33,125 nt of DNA from contig JALWZB010000151.1 in NCBI GenBank assembly GCA_027002995.1, forward strand, positions 1 through 33,125, in the 5' to 3' direction. Source of the DNA: Desulfurococcales archaeon (GTDB lineage: Archaea > Thermoproteota > Thermoprotei_A > Sulfolobales > NBVN01). This document shows positions 24,273 to 32,203 of this stretch, in pieces (the stretch's first letter is position 1; each line of letters starts with the position of its first letter). Position numbers and translations under genes: made by a program. The notes under the pieces were generated by a model, which was given only the letters and a program-made list of their open reading frames with translations, was not told the DNA's origin and did not search any database.

Positions 24273-25088
24273 CTGACCGGTGAGGAGAGGCACCAGAACC
24301 GAGCCATTCGGGAAGGTGATTACGTACTGCTCTATGTGGATGAGAGGCGCTCGAAGATATTTAGAGTAAGGAAGGGAGACACTATAGGGACGGACAAAGG
24401 CATCTTACGTGTTGATGACGTGATAGGGAAGGAATGGGGTAGTGAGGTAAGACTATCGACAGGAGCTAAGGCCTACCTCTTAAAGCCGACGCCCGTGGAC
24501 TTCACCATGAGGGGGTTCAGGAGGGTCACGCAGGTAATCTATCCTAAGGACTCTTCACTCATGGTGACGCTCTCCGGCATAGGGTACGGTAGCCGCGTGC
24601 TAGAGTCAGGTATCGGTACGGGTTTTCTGACAGCCATACTTGCCCACGTTGTAGGTGATGCAGGACATGTTTACGCGTATGAAATTCGCGAGGAGTTCGC
24701 TAGGGTCGCATTAAGGAATCTTAGCATGATGGGGTTAGCCGAGAGAGTTACTGTGAAGGTAAGGGATATTAAGCAAGGTATCGATGAGGAGGGTCTTGAC
24801 GCGGCGTTTCTGGACTTACCGGATCCTTGGGAGGTGTTGAAGTTACTACCTGGTTCCCTTAAGCCGTCCTCACCCGTGCTGGTGTTCGTGCCTTCAGTTA
24901 ATCAAGTAATAAAGACTCTGGCATGGCTGAAGAAAGGGCCGTATGTGGATGTGAGGGTGTACGAGAATATACTTAGGGAGTACCAGCCCGTGCCTGAAGC
25001 GTTGAGACCGCAGACCATTTCAGTTACGCATACGGGTTACATAGTATTTGCTCGCCTCGTCCGTAAGACTGAGGACTTACCTACGTGA
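24273..25088 (+). CDS. trmI: tRNA (adenine-N1)-methyltransferase TrmI, probable CTG start
   Basis: Methylates adenine 57/58 in the T-loop of archaeal tRNAs. Homologous segments are IREGDYVLLY at the N-terminus, RRVTQVIYPKDSSLMV, the SAM-binding VLESGIGTGFLTAILA, YAYEIREEFARVALRN, AAFLDLPDPWE and the C-terminal HTGYIVFAR. The first GTG in frame (24336) would remove the conserved EGDYVLLY strand. Upstream of it the frame has no ATG, GTG or TTG before a TGA. CTG 24273 has GGAGGG (24258-24263) 9 nt before it and yields 271 residues; ATT 24306 is another option. A TTTAAAGG box (24230-24237) fits a transcript start near 24259. Confidence 0.85.
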   Translation: MTGEERHQNRAIREGDYVLLYVDERRSKIFRVRKGDTIGTDKGILRVDDVIGKEWGSEVRLSTGAKAYLLKPTPVDFTMRGFRRVTQVIYPKDSSLMVTLSGIGYGSRVLESGIGTGFLTAILAHVVGDAGHVYAYEIREEFARVALRNLSMMGLAERVTVKVRDIKQGIDEEGLDAAFLDLPDPWEVLKLLPGSLKPSSPVLVFVPSVNQVIKTLAWLKKGPYVDVRVYENILREYQPVPEALRPQTISVTHTGYIVFARLVRKTEDLPT

Positions 25089-25132
25089 AAACGCTTTTAT
25101 GTAGCGCCAGGTAAAGCTTTGCGGGATCTCGT

Positions 25133-26356
25133 GTGGGTAAGGGGGTAAGCGTCAGGACCGTGGGGCTGGACTTACTCTTCATGGGCGCTAACTTCAGTGC
25201 ATTAACGCTGTTCAGCACCTTAAAGGACTTCTTCGCAAGCGAGTACGGCATGACCCCGACCCAGCTTCAGTGGGCTGCGGCCGCCTACTCAATAGGTATC
25301 TTCGCAGCATTCTTCATAGGGCACTCGAAGTACGTGGAGGAGCACCCCAAGGCGACCGTGTTGGCGGCGGCGATTCTAGCGGCTATCCCACAATTCCTAA
25401 TACCGGTTTCCGGTTCCCCAGCAGCGGTTATAGCGTTACGTTTCCTGCAAGGCTTAGTGATGATGGCGGTACCCATATTCTCCTCTCAGGTAGGCACGTT
25501 ATTCTCGCATGCTAGGCCCCTAGCACTCGGCATAATTCTGTCCGGGATATTCATAGGGGGCTTCGTAGGGAGCAACGTTGGCTGGCAACTAGCTGTAGCG
25601 TACGGCTGGAGAACAGCCTACATGGTCTTCGGCCTAGCAATGCTGATCGTCGCTCTAATATGGATAGGTTTAACCTCACCGGAAACGTTGCCTAGGCACG
25701 CACATAAAGCCGAGGTAAGTAGCGTGTCCAAGGGAAGCGTTTGGAGGAAGCCATTCACCATAGTGTGGGGCTTCACGTTCTTCCCCTCAATATGGATAAT
25801 ATTCACGTTAGCCCCACTCATAGCCTTCATAGTTACGACGTCCTTTGGCGCGGAGCTAGCTAGAACCTCATCCGAGGCGCTCGAAGCCTCATACATATTC
25901 TGGTCAATAACCATAGGTGCCGTAGCATACCTAGTGTCTAGGAGAGGAAGCGGGAACCCGCGTCAACTCTTCAAGTCGTTTGCCTACGTGCAGGCAGCGT
26001 GTTTTGTATTCGCGCTAATAGGGGCTCTTAGCGCGTATGCGGCGAGCATGTCCGGTAACGCAACAGCATTGCTTGCCTCCCTTTTCATACTAGCAGTAAT
26101 TCAAGGTACGGCACCGACGTTCTGGTCAATACCCTCGACAGCCTACCCTAGAGAGGAAGTAACTAGGGCAGGTTACGCCTTAGGACTGATATCAAACTCT
26201 GCAGCAATGATAGGCCCCGTAGCGTCGATACTAGTGGCCTCACTATCCACGAGCATGTGGTTGCTGACGTCGTTCCTGTCGCTCATGGGGTTAGTGTTAA
26301 CCCTTGCCGCGTTGAAGCTAAAATTACCTATAGAGGAAGTGGGAGAGAACACTTAA
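25133..26356 (+). CDS. Major facilitator superfamily transporter, substrate unknown
   Basis: A 407-residue polytopic protein with about 12 hydrophobic helices and the two-half MFS layout split near residues 185-205 (charged loop PRHAHKAEVSSVSKG). The loop after helix 2 usually carries GxxxDRxGRR; here it reads GHSKYVEEHPK, so motif A is degenerate. Other MFS-like signs are RFLQGLVMMA and PSTAYPREEVTRAGYALGL in the second half, resembling the sugar-phosphate/organic-anion branches. The substrate cannot be inferred. The GTG start has no clear ribosome-binding site; an AT-rich box (CTTTTATG, 25093-25100) lies about 35 bp upstream. It appears to be a single-gene unit. Confidence 0.88.
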   Translation: MGKGVSVRTVGLDLLFMGANFSALTLFSTLKDFFASEYGMTPTQLQWAAAAYSIGIFAAFFIGHSKYVEEHPKATVLAAAILAAIPQFLIPVSGSPAAVIALRFLQGLVMMAVPIFSSQVGTLFSHARPLALGIILSGIFIGGFVGSNVGWQLAVAYGWRTAYMVFGLAMLIVALIWIGLTSPETLPRHAHKAEVSSVSKGSVWRKPFTIVWGFTFFPSIWIIFTLAPLIAFIVTTSFGAELARTSSEALEASYIFWSITIGAVAYLVSRRGSGNPRQLFKSFAYVQAACFVFALIGALSAYAASMSGNATALLASLFILAVIQGTAPTFWSIPSTAYPREEVTRAGYALGLISNSAAMIGPVASILVASLSTSMWLLTSFLSLMGLVLTLAALKLKLPIEEVGENT

Positions 26357-26369
26357 TCCCTGATTCTCT

Positions 26370-26714
26370 TTATTTTTCCGGTTCCTTAGTGTTCTCCTTA
26401 ACCCACTTAAGGTATTCTGGATTACCTAATGAGACACCCAATGCTAGGATCTCAGGCACGCTGTATGGGTGTATTTCCTTGACGTAATCCATCAGTTCTT
26501 GGAGTAAGTCTTGCCTCGTTTTACATATGAGTAGCGCTTCATTGTCCTCAACTACCTTACCTTCCCACCAATACAGTGACCTTATGTTCCTAACTATATT
26601 GACGCACGCAACTAGTTTGCGCTCAACTAGCTTCCTAGCAATGTCATCCGCACTACTAGGTGGTGCCGTAATGAGTACTACGGCGTACTTACCCTTCTCC
26701 TCTGCATCTCTCAT
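26370..26714 (-). CDS. cutA: CutA1 family protein
   Basis: A 114-residue protein of the trimeric CutA1 family, historically linked to divalent cation tolerance but of uncertain function. Matching features are VVLITAPPSSADDIARKLVERKLVACVNIV, SLYWWEGKVVEDNEALLICKT, and the C-terminal IHPYSVPEILAL. It carries a short charged N-terminal extension (MRDAEEKGK). It converges on the MFS gene with only 13 bases between stops. The promoter lies in the 190-bp gap shared with the PolB gene and a candidate sRNA. Confidence 0.95.
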   Translation of the reverse strand: MRDAEEKGKYAVVLITAPPSSADDIARKLVERKLVACVNIVRNIRSLYWWEGKVVEDNEALLICKTRQDLLQELMDYVKEIHPYSVPEILALGVSLGNPEYLKWVKENTKEPEK

Positions 26715-26778
26715 AATTGTTCCCGGATTTCCTAGTTTCAGGGAGATTCTTTAACTTGATTGAGATATATCTTCCTGT

Positions 26779-26845
26779 TAGTAAAGTGATGAGCCCAGGC
26801 GGTACTGACTGGTACGGATGAAGAGATCAGCCTTGGCTGAGTAGT
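26779..26845 (+). ncRNA. Candidate C/D box guide sRNA targeting 16S rRNA
   Basis: A perfect C box GTGATGA (26786-26792), a 12-nt guide (26793-26804), D' box CTGA (26805-26808), a 9-nt spacer, C' box ATGAAGA (26818-26824), a 12-nt guide (26825-26836) and D box CTGA (26837-26840). The D' guide complements CCGCCUGGG and the D guide complements CAAGGCUGA. As I remember the archaeal 16S sequence, these two strings lie about 11 nt apart, just before the conserved AAACUUAAAGG. Dual guides to adjacent rRNA sites are typical. The outer ends are estimates; no clear terminal stem was seen. An AT-rich TTTAAC (26751-26756) lies about 25 bp upstream. Confidence 0.7.
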
Positions 26846-26878
26846 TGTTGCGGAGTGAAGAACGTAATGATAGTCGTG

Positions 26879-26886
26879 TTTTAAGG
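26879..26886 (+). promoter_or_regulatory. TATA-like box before polB
   Basis: TTTTAAGG is centred about 23 bp before ATG 26905, consistent with a leaderless polymerase mRNA and supporting this ATG as the start. Confidence 0.5.
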
Positions 26887-26904
26887 GTATTACCCCGAAT
26901 ATAG

Positions 26905-29622
26905 ATGTTAGGGGGAGGAGGTATAGGGCAAAGCATAGGATTACTAAGGCAGAGAGATAGAGCAGTACGTAATCGAAGGCACAGAACGCTCTTTGATTAC
27001 GTGAGGAAAGCCAGCACGCTCCAGACCGAGGTTAACGGTGTGAGGTTCCGCATAGTCAAGAAGAACAGCGCTGTTCGTGAGTACTTGCTTGTTCCTAGGA
27101 AATGGAAGATTGTGAGCAAGCTTAGTTCAGCCTACTTGCTGGGTTCCTACTATGACGGGAAGGCCGCTAAGGTATACCTGAAATTCTATAGTGAAGCCGA
27201 TGACATGGTTTACGTGTGGTATGATAGGACAGGCCACCTACCGTACTTCATAACGGACCTCACAGTCGATGAAGTGAGTTCAAACAGGCATGTCGTTGAG
27301 GATGGCTCATTCGTGAGGGTTGAATCGATAAGGAGGTACGATCTCCTCCGCGGTAAGGAAGTCACTATGACTAAGATCGTTGTTAAGGATCCTCAGGCCG
27401 TACCTAGGTTAAGGAAAGTCGTAGGGAGAGCCTGGGAAGCGAAGATAAAGTATCATGATAACTATCTCTTCGATAATGGCTTGATACCGGGTATGGAGTA
27501 TAATGTCGAGAATGGGCGCCCTATCCAAGTAGCGCAGGAAGTGCCTGAAAAGGTATTGAAGCTATACAAAGCCGCGATAAGTGATAACCCAGCATCCATG
27601 GACTTCGCTATGAGGTTAGCTCCCCTCTTCGAATCCAAGCCTCCTAAGATGAGGCGCCTAGCAGTAGACATTGAGGTCTACACTCCCTTTAGGGGGAGGG
27701 TTCCGGACCCGGAAAAGACGCCCTACCCCGTAATAAGCATCGCACTAGCCGGTAATGATGGGTTACGTAAGGTATTGGTTCTGGCTCGAGAAGGTATTCG
27801 GTGGGGTAGGTATGAGGACATACCGCAGGACTTTGAAGTAGAGCTCTTCGATAGTGAACGTGCCTTACTCATTGAAGCTTTCAGGATAATTAATGAATAC
27901 CCATTACTCATATCATTCAATGGTGATGGCTTCGACCTTCCCTACCTCTTCAACCGTGCAGTGATGCTTGGGATAGACCCGGACACTATACCCATAGTCA
28001 GCGTCAGAGACTTCATTTCAATACGCCACGGATTCCACATAGATCTCTACAGATTCTTCAGCATAGAAGCCATCCAGAACTACGCGTTCGGATCCGCATA
28101 CAAGGACAAGACTCTTGACGCGATAGCTAGCGCTCTCCTAGGGGAAGCTAAGGTAGTGATAGAGGAAAGCATAAGCGACCTCATGCTTTCGAAGCTGATA
28201 GAATATAACGCCAAGGACGCGGAGCTGACGCTGAGACTTACGACATTTAACGACGAACTGGTGTGGAAGTTAATGATACTGATAATGCGTTTAGCGAAGA
28301 TGAGTTTAGAGGATGTAACACGACGCAAGGTTTCAGCATGGGTAAAGAACCTAATGTACTGGGAACACAGGCGGAGAGGGTACTTAATACCGAATGAGGA
28401 CGAGTTATTGAGCCTCAAAGGAAACGTGAAGACAGCAGCCAAGATAGGCGGGAAGCGCTACGCCGGCGCAATAGTGATAGACCCCATTCCTGGAGTTTAC
28501 TTCAATGTTACGGTCCTGGACTTCGCTTCACTGTATCCCAGCATAATTAAGGTATGGAACCTTAGTTACGAGACAATAGACCCTCCGGAAGGCTGGTGCT
28601 CGGAGGGAGGCTTGAAGGAAATACGGGATGAGAAGGGTAACGTGTTGCATACGGTGTGTATTAGCAGGCGCGGTATAACATCCGAAATAGTTGGGTTGCT
28701 CCGAGACTTCAGGGTCGGCGTCTACAAGAAGTTGGCTAAGAGTGAGGAGGTGCCGGAAGGACTTAGAGGATGGTATAACGTTGTTCAAGCCGCTATGAAG
28801 GTATACATCAATGCTAGCTACGGTGTCTTCGGTCACGAGAAATTCCCGTTCTACACGCCCTCCTTAGCGGAGTCAGTAACAGCGCTAGGCAGGTACGTCA
28901 TAACCTCAACGCTACGCAAGGCCAAGGAACTTGGTTTGAAGGTGCTCTACGGTGACACTGACTCATTATTCCTTTGGAGCCCAAGCCAGGATAAGCTACA
29001 AGAACTCATAGAGTGGGTTGACAAGCAATTCAGGCTTGACCTAGAAGTGGATAAGGAATACAAGTACGTGGCATTCGCGCTGAAGAAGAACTATATCGGT
29101 GTACGAACCGATGGTAAGGTCGACGTTAAGGGGATGGTCGGGAAGAAAAAGAACGTCCCTAGACTACTCCAAGATACGTTCGTGAAAGTAGTTCAACTAA
29201 TAAGTAATATAGAGCCTGACCCAATAGCGCTGGATAGGGTCAAGCAGGAGCTTAAGAACACTGTTCAAGAACTCTACAATAGGCTAAAAAGCAGGGACTT
29301 CACCCTCGATGAGGTAGCGTTCAAGACAACCCTCAATAAACCCATAGAGGCATACACAAAAACAACACCGATTCACGTTAAGGCAGCGATACAACTGAGT
29401 AGGTATGGTCTAATGGTGGGTAAGGGCGATATAGTACTGTACGTTAAGACCAGAACGAAGGATAAGGTGAAGGCAATACAACTGGCTAAGCTAGACGACG
29501 TTGACGTGGATGAATACATTGATGCAACGAAGTCAGTACTTCAACAACTTCTTCTGCCGTTCAACATACCTTGGGAGGAAATAGCTGGTGGGAGAGGGTT
29601 ATTTAGCTTCGTCACGCGTTGA
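26905..29622 (+). CDS. polB1: Family B DNA polymerase (crenarchaeal PolB1 type)
   Basis: Replicative DNA polymerase with proofreading. The exonuclease domain carries DIE (255-257, Exo I), SFNGDGFD near 338-345 (Exo II) and YNAKD near 434 (Exo III), all with the expected acidic residues. The polymerase domain has motif A DFASLYPSII (from about 539), motif B region KVYINASYGVFG (from about 632), and motif C YGDTDS (682-687). All catalytic residues are intact, so it is not one of the inactivated crenarchaeal paralogues. WNLSYETIDPP after motif A resembles Sulfolobus PolB1. The length of 905 residues is slightly long because of an N-terminal basic segment (residues 1-30). No intein was seen. Confidence 0.96.
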   Translation: MLGGGGIGQSIGLLRQRDRAVRNRRHRTLFDYVRKASTLQTEVNGVRFRIVKKNSAVREYLLVPRKWKIVSKLSSAYLLGSYYDGKAAKVYLKFYSEADDMVYVWYDRTGHLPYFITDLTVDEVSSNRHVVEDGSFVRVESIRRYDLLRGKEVTMTKIVVKDPQAVPRLRKVVGRAWEAKIKYHDNYLFDNGLIPGMEYNVENGRPIQVAQEVPEKVLKLYKAAISDNPASMDFAMRLAPLFESKPPKMRRLAVDIEVYTPFRGRVPDPEKTPYPVISIALAGNDGLRKVLVLAREGIRWGRYEDIPQDFEVELFDSERALLIEAFRIINEYPLLISFNGDGFDLPYLFNRAVMLGIDPDTIPIVSVRDFISIRHGFHIDLYRFFSIEAIQNYAFGSAYKDKTLDAIASALLGEAKVVIEESISDLMLSKLIEYNAKDAELTLRLTTFNDELVWKLMILIMRLAKMSLEDVTRRKVSAWVKNLMYWEHRRRGYLIPNEDELLSLKGNVKTAAKIGGKRYAGAIVIDPIPGVYFNVTVLDFASLYPSIIKVWNLSYETIDPPEGWCSEGGLKEIRDEKGNVLHTVCISRRGITSEIVGLLRDFRVGVYKKLAKSEEVPEGLRGWYNVVQAAMKVYINASYGVFGHEKFPFYTPSLAESVTALGRYVITSTLRKAKELGLKVLYGDTDSLFLWSPSQDKLQELIEWVDKQFRLDLEVDKEYKYVAFALKKNYIGVRTDGKVDVKGMVGKKKNVPRLLQDTFVKVVQLISNIEPDPIALDRVKQELKNTVQELYNRLKSRDFTLDEVAFKTTLNKPIEAYTKTTPIHVKAAIQLSRYGLMVGKGDIVLYVKTRTKDKVKAIQLAKLDDVDVDEYIDATKSVLQQLLLPFNIPWEEIAGGRGLFSFVTR

Positions 29623-30418
29623 TCCCCTCAATACGCCCTCCAAGCCCTTTCAACTCGCTAATCAGTCTTTCCACAGCTTCATCAACCGTTCGCTTAGCTT
29701 CCTCGAGGTTTTCAGAAGCACTCATCACATAAACGTCTAGCACAGGTGCCCTTATCTCATGACCCTTAGGGTGGGTCTTTATGTACACATTACCGTAAGC
29801 CTTCAAGATCTTCTTAACTATCGGTGCGACGGAAGATTCAGGAATACCAATGACCCTAAACATACGCTCTACAATATGAATTTCCGGAAATAGCTTGCGG
29901 AGCCTAGGCTCGACCCAGTTTTCCCACATCGCCTCTAACTCTCGGGGAACCCCCGGCAAAGACACTATTATAGTACCACTAACCTCAAGCCAGCATCCAG
30001 GCGCCGTACCCACGTTATTCGGTATCGGAATACCGCCCTCAGGAAGATAAGCCATCTTAACCCTATCCTCCGTTAGCTCAAGCCCTCTCTCGGAGTACTT
30101 TTCCCGCACCATCATCAGAGCCTCCTCATTCAGTACAAGATTCAGTCCTGTAGCATTCGCTACAGCCTCTAACGTGCGATCGTCGTACGTAGGTCCTAAG
30201 CCACCAGTCGTTACGATTAAGGTCGGCTTCCTACTCATTACGTACTTAAGGAACTCCGTAACAAGTGATACGTCATCAACAAGCGATATGTTCCCCCGCA
30301 CGTCGAAGCCTAACAGCGTTAATCTCCTGCCAAGGTATGATGCGTTAGTATTAACTACCCTCCCTTGAACAACCTCGTTACCTAGCGTGAATAACCATGC
30401 CGAGCGGGACGCTCTCAT
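29612..30418 (-). CDS. CinA-like molybdopterin-binding-fold protein
   Basis: A 268-residue protein of the competence/damage-inducible protein A family (MoaB/MogA-like fold). Segments are LFTLGNEVVQGRVVNTNASYLGRRL (10-34), TLIVTTGGLGPTYDDRTLEAVA (about 65-86), and the conserved PG in APGCWLEVSGTIIVSLPGVPRELEAMW. The C-terminal bacterial-type amidase domain is absent, as in most archaeal members. The activity of such single-domain proteins is uncertain; bacterial relatives hydrolyse ADP-ribose or pyridine nucleotides. It overlaps the end of polB by 11 bases (convergent) and the upstream phosphatidyltransferase by 4. Confidence 0.9.
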   Translation of the reverse strand: MRASRSAWLFTLGNEVVQGRVVNTNASYLGRRLTLLGFDVRGNISLVDDVSLVTEFLKYVMSRKPTLIVTTGGLGPTYDDRTLEAVANATGLNLVLNEEALMMVREKYSERGLELTEDRVKMAYLPEGGIPIPNNVGTAPGCWLEVSGTIIVSLPGVPRELEAMWENWVEPRLRKLFPEIHIVERMFRVIGIPESSVAPIVKKILKAYGNVYIKTHPKGHEIRAPVLDVYVMSASENLEEAKRTVDEAVERLISELKGLGGRIEGINA

Positions 30419-30993
30419 TGTTCGGCTCCCGATACTATATACGCAACCCTATGTATAATGGTTATTATGCACAAAGCTATGGAGACCCAGACAATGATTG
30501 TCGCTATTCTAACGTAACCTATGCATAGCAGGATTAGCGCGGCGCCGATAGCTATTATGCGGTCACCCCTTTCCATGAGTCCCACGCCCTCCATCTTTAG
30601 TCCTAATGCCTCACCTCTAGCCCTAGCATAGCTTATGAGGAACGCCGTAATCACGAAGAGGAATGCCGGGACCCAATCTATGCCTAGGAGCTTAAGCGTC
30701 AATATGTATGCAGCGTCAGCTACGCGGTCGCTAAAGGAATCCAGGAACGCTCCCTTTTTGCTAATGTTTCCCGTCGCCTTCGCTACGGCCCCGTCTAGGA
30801 AATCGAAGGCGGCGGAAAGAATCATTAGAGCTAAGGAGGACCACGGATTAAATAAAATCGCAGCTACTGGGGTGAGTACGGAGAATACTAACCCTGCAAC
30901 AGTTAACGCATTAGGCGATATCCCAATCTTGCTTAGGCTCCTTCCCAAGGCCTCAGCTAACGGCCTTACAGATTCTCTTAAACGAGTCAGCAT
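30415..30993 (-). CDS. CDP-alcohol phosphatidyltransferase, probable archaetidylinositol phosphate synthase
   Basis: An integral membrane enzyme that joins a CDP-activated archaeal lipid to an alcohol head group. The catalytic signature DxxDGxxA...GxxxDxxxD is present as DFLDGAVAKATGN, then GAFLDSFSD (residues about 63-91), with Lys where many members have Arg. About six hydrophobic helices are visible, and the N-terminal GISPNALTVAGL is typical. The size of 192 residues and this motif match archaeal inositol-phosphate-specific members, but substrate specificity is inferred. Its stop overlaps the start of the CinA-like gene, indicating co-translation. Confidence 0.85.
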   Translation of the reverse strand: MLTRLRESVRPLAEALGRSLSKIGISPNALTVAGLVFSVLTPVAAILFNPWSSLALMILSAAFDFLDGAVAKATGNISKKGAFLDSFSDRVADAAYILTLKLLGIDWVPAFLFVITAFLISYARARGEALGLKMEGVGLMERGDRIIAIGAALILLCIGYVRIATIIVWVSIALCIITIIHRVAYIVSGAEQ

Positions 30994-31107
30994 GGATACC
31001 CACCGTACCTCCTGCTCTTACTGATTGCATTCCTCTGGGAAGGGAGACGTAATTACTTTTCTTTTTGCCATGGGACGGAAGATTACCTAAACTCCCATTG
31101 AATCAGA

Positions 31108-31116
31108 ATTTAAAAT
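31108..31116 (+). promoter_or_regulatory. TATA-like box before candidate sRNA
   Basis: AATTTAAAA is centred about 25 bp before the first base of the terminal stem of the C/D box candidate at 31136, a good match to a dedicated promoter. Confidence 0.45.
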
Positions 31117-31135
31117 ACCTTAATGACCCTATAAA

Positions 31136-31200
31136 CAGGGATGTTGAGGAATCCGGGAACTGACTGCATTGAATGATGTCAGCTGCCGGCTGAAAACCTG
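31136..31200 (+). ncRNA. Candidate C/D box guide sRNA with terminal stem
   Basis: 5' stem CAGG (31136-31139), C box ATGTTGA (31141-31147, one mismatch), 12-nt guide (31148-31159), D' box CTGA (31160-31163), 9-nt spacer, C' box ATGATGT (31173-31179), 10-nt guide (31180-31189), D box CTGA (31190-31193), and 3' CCTG (31197-31200) fully complementary to the 5' stem. The D' guide would pair with UUCCCGGAUUCC and the D guide with CCGGCAGCUG; I could not place these from memory. Box order, spacing, stem and upstream TATA box all agree. Confidence 0.62.
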
Positions 31201-31252
31201 AACAAACAACATATTTACTCCCTACGCACTACTTATCCCCGTGTGAACAGGC

Positions 31253-31570
31253 ATGGCTAAGGTAAAGAAACTAGTATTGGTAACGAGTAAATCTCACCCA
31301 CTCAATAAGCACTTCAGCAAGCTGGCTGAGAGGCTATCCAAGGAACTAAAGCTTGAGTTAGAGGTTAGGGAGGAGGACTACGTTTACCTAACCGAGCATG
31401 GTGAGACAGACGAATTAGGGTTAACGTGGCTTCCTCAGCTACTTGCTGAACTTGAGGACGGCACAGTGATAAAGGTACTTACGCAACCTAACTTAACTAG
31501 TCAAGGAAAGTTAGATGAAGAGAAGGACTACAACGTAGCTATGGATTCGCTACGACCCTACCTAGAATGA
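31253..31570 (+). CDS. Small uncharacterised alpha/beta protein
   Basis: A 105-residue protein that I do not recognise. It begins with a strand-helix-strand pattern: KKLVLVTSKSHP (5-16), FSKLAERLSKELKLELEVREEDYV (21-44). It continues with LGLTWLPQLLAELEDGTVIKVLTQP and an acidic C-terminus. The layout resembles thioredoxin-like or small Rossmann-type folds, but there is no CxxC pair and in fact no cysteine at all. Composition and codon use fit the surroundings. ATG 31253 has weak AT-rich boxes upstream (near 31208-31215 and 31226-31233). It is probably a single gene. Confidence 0.65.
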   Translation: MAKVKKLVLVTSKSHPLNKHFSKLAERLSKELKLELEVREEDYVYLTEHGETDELGLTWLPQLLAELEDGTVIKVLTQPNLTSQGKLDEEKDYNVAMDSLRPYLE

Positions 31571-31648
31571 TGAATGATTGTGAGTGAAAGCAGGTCGAGA
31601 ACATAGTTTTACTTTAAAGCGAAATAAAATCCCGGGGAAGTTACCCAC

Positions 31649-31698
31649 TTTTATAAGCAATGTCGTGTGAGCACTATGGTGAGTAGTGGTAAGTAGAC
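31649..31698 (+). promoter_or_regulatory. Strong TATA box and short upstream reading frame
   Basis: TTTTATAAG at 31649-31657 is one of the best TATA boxes in the window, predicting transcription from about 31678. ATG 31676 lies at that point and opens a six-codon frame (MVSSGK) ending in TAG at 31694-31696, two bases before the ATG of the next gene. This could be a leader minicistron with reinitiation, or simply chance. Confidence 0.4.
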
Positions 31699-32031
31699 AT
31701 GGTGGCGAAGATGCCTTCAGTATTCGTAATGGCTTCGGACAACTATGAGATTAAGCGTCGCTATAGCTTTGAGGATGCGGTTCATTTCTGCTTAGACTTC
31801 ATGATTAATTCCACATGTGACGCGCCAGAAATGTTAACAGTAATAAGGTATAGTGCGTTACCTGAGCAGTGTCAGAAAGACAAGTCAAAAGTAAGTTTAA
31901 TCAATAGTGTGGTATTCCTCAAGAAGGATGCTGACGAGCAGAGGTTCTGCGTCGTTGTAGAGACCAATAGAGGGGTTGATTTAAGGGAATTACGGGACGT
32001 GGTAATGTGTGTCATTACGCTTTCCTGCTAG
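31699..32031 (+). CDS. Small uncharacterised cysteine-containing protein
   Basis: A 110-residue protein that I do not recognise. It has seven cysteine-type positions spread through the chain (HFCLDF, STCDAP, EQCQKD, RFCVVV, VMCVITLSC) but no CxxC zinc-knuckle pattern. Strand-like segments (SVFVMASDNYEIKRRYSF, MLTVIRYSAL, SLINSVVFLKK, RFCVVVETN) suggest a small alpha/beta domain. ATG 31699 is the first start in frame; a stop lies three codons upstream. There is no strong ribosome-binding site, but the strong TATA box upstream supports expression. The gene stands alone. Confidence 0.6.
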   Translation: MVAKMPSVFVMASDNYEIKRRYSFEDAVHFCLDFMINSTCDAPEMLTVIRYSALPEQCQKDKSKVSLINSVVFLKKDADEQRFCVVVETNRGVDLRELRDVVMCVITLSC

Positions 32032-32126
32032 TACTAATCCCAGACAGCTGATTAACTGAGAGAATACCATCCTTGAGGTCAGTATTATAGCCTCGATACA
32101 CCTGTAGGTAATGGTAGTGAGCATGT

Positions 32127-32195
32127 GTTAATAATGATGAGTGGTGTCCTAAAGGACCCTAAATGGGGATGAAGAAAGGACCACTAGCTGAAACC
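32127..32195 (+). ncRNA. Candidate C/D box guide sRNA with weak D' box
   Basis: A perfect C box ATGATGA (32134-32140), a 12-nt guide (32141-32152) before a non-consensus D' (AGGA, 32153-32156), a 12-nt spacer, C' box ATGAAGA (32169-32175), a 12-nt guide (32176-32187) and D box CTGA (32188-32191). A 3-bp terminal pairing (GTT 32127-32129 with AAC 32192-32194) is weak. The D guide would pair with CUAGUGGUCCUU. An internal repeat TCCTaaAGGA overlaps the D' region, which might instead mean a different structured RNA. This is the least certain of the four candidates. Confidence 0.42.
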
Positions 32196-32203
32196 TCAGA
32201 TTA

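Noticed and set aside
31567-31573. Perfect ATGATGA C-box-like sequence
   Set aside because: It spans the stop codon of the 105-residue gene and has no CTGA box at a suitable distance downstream.
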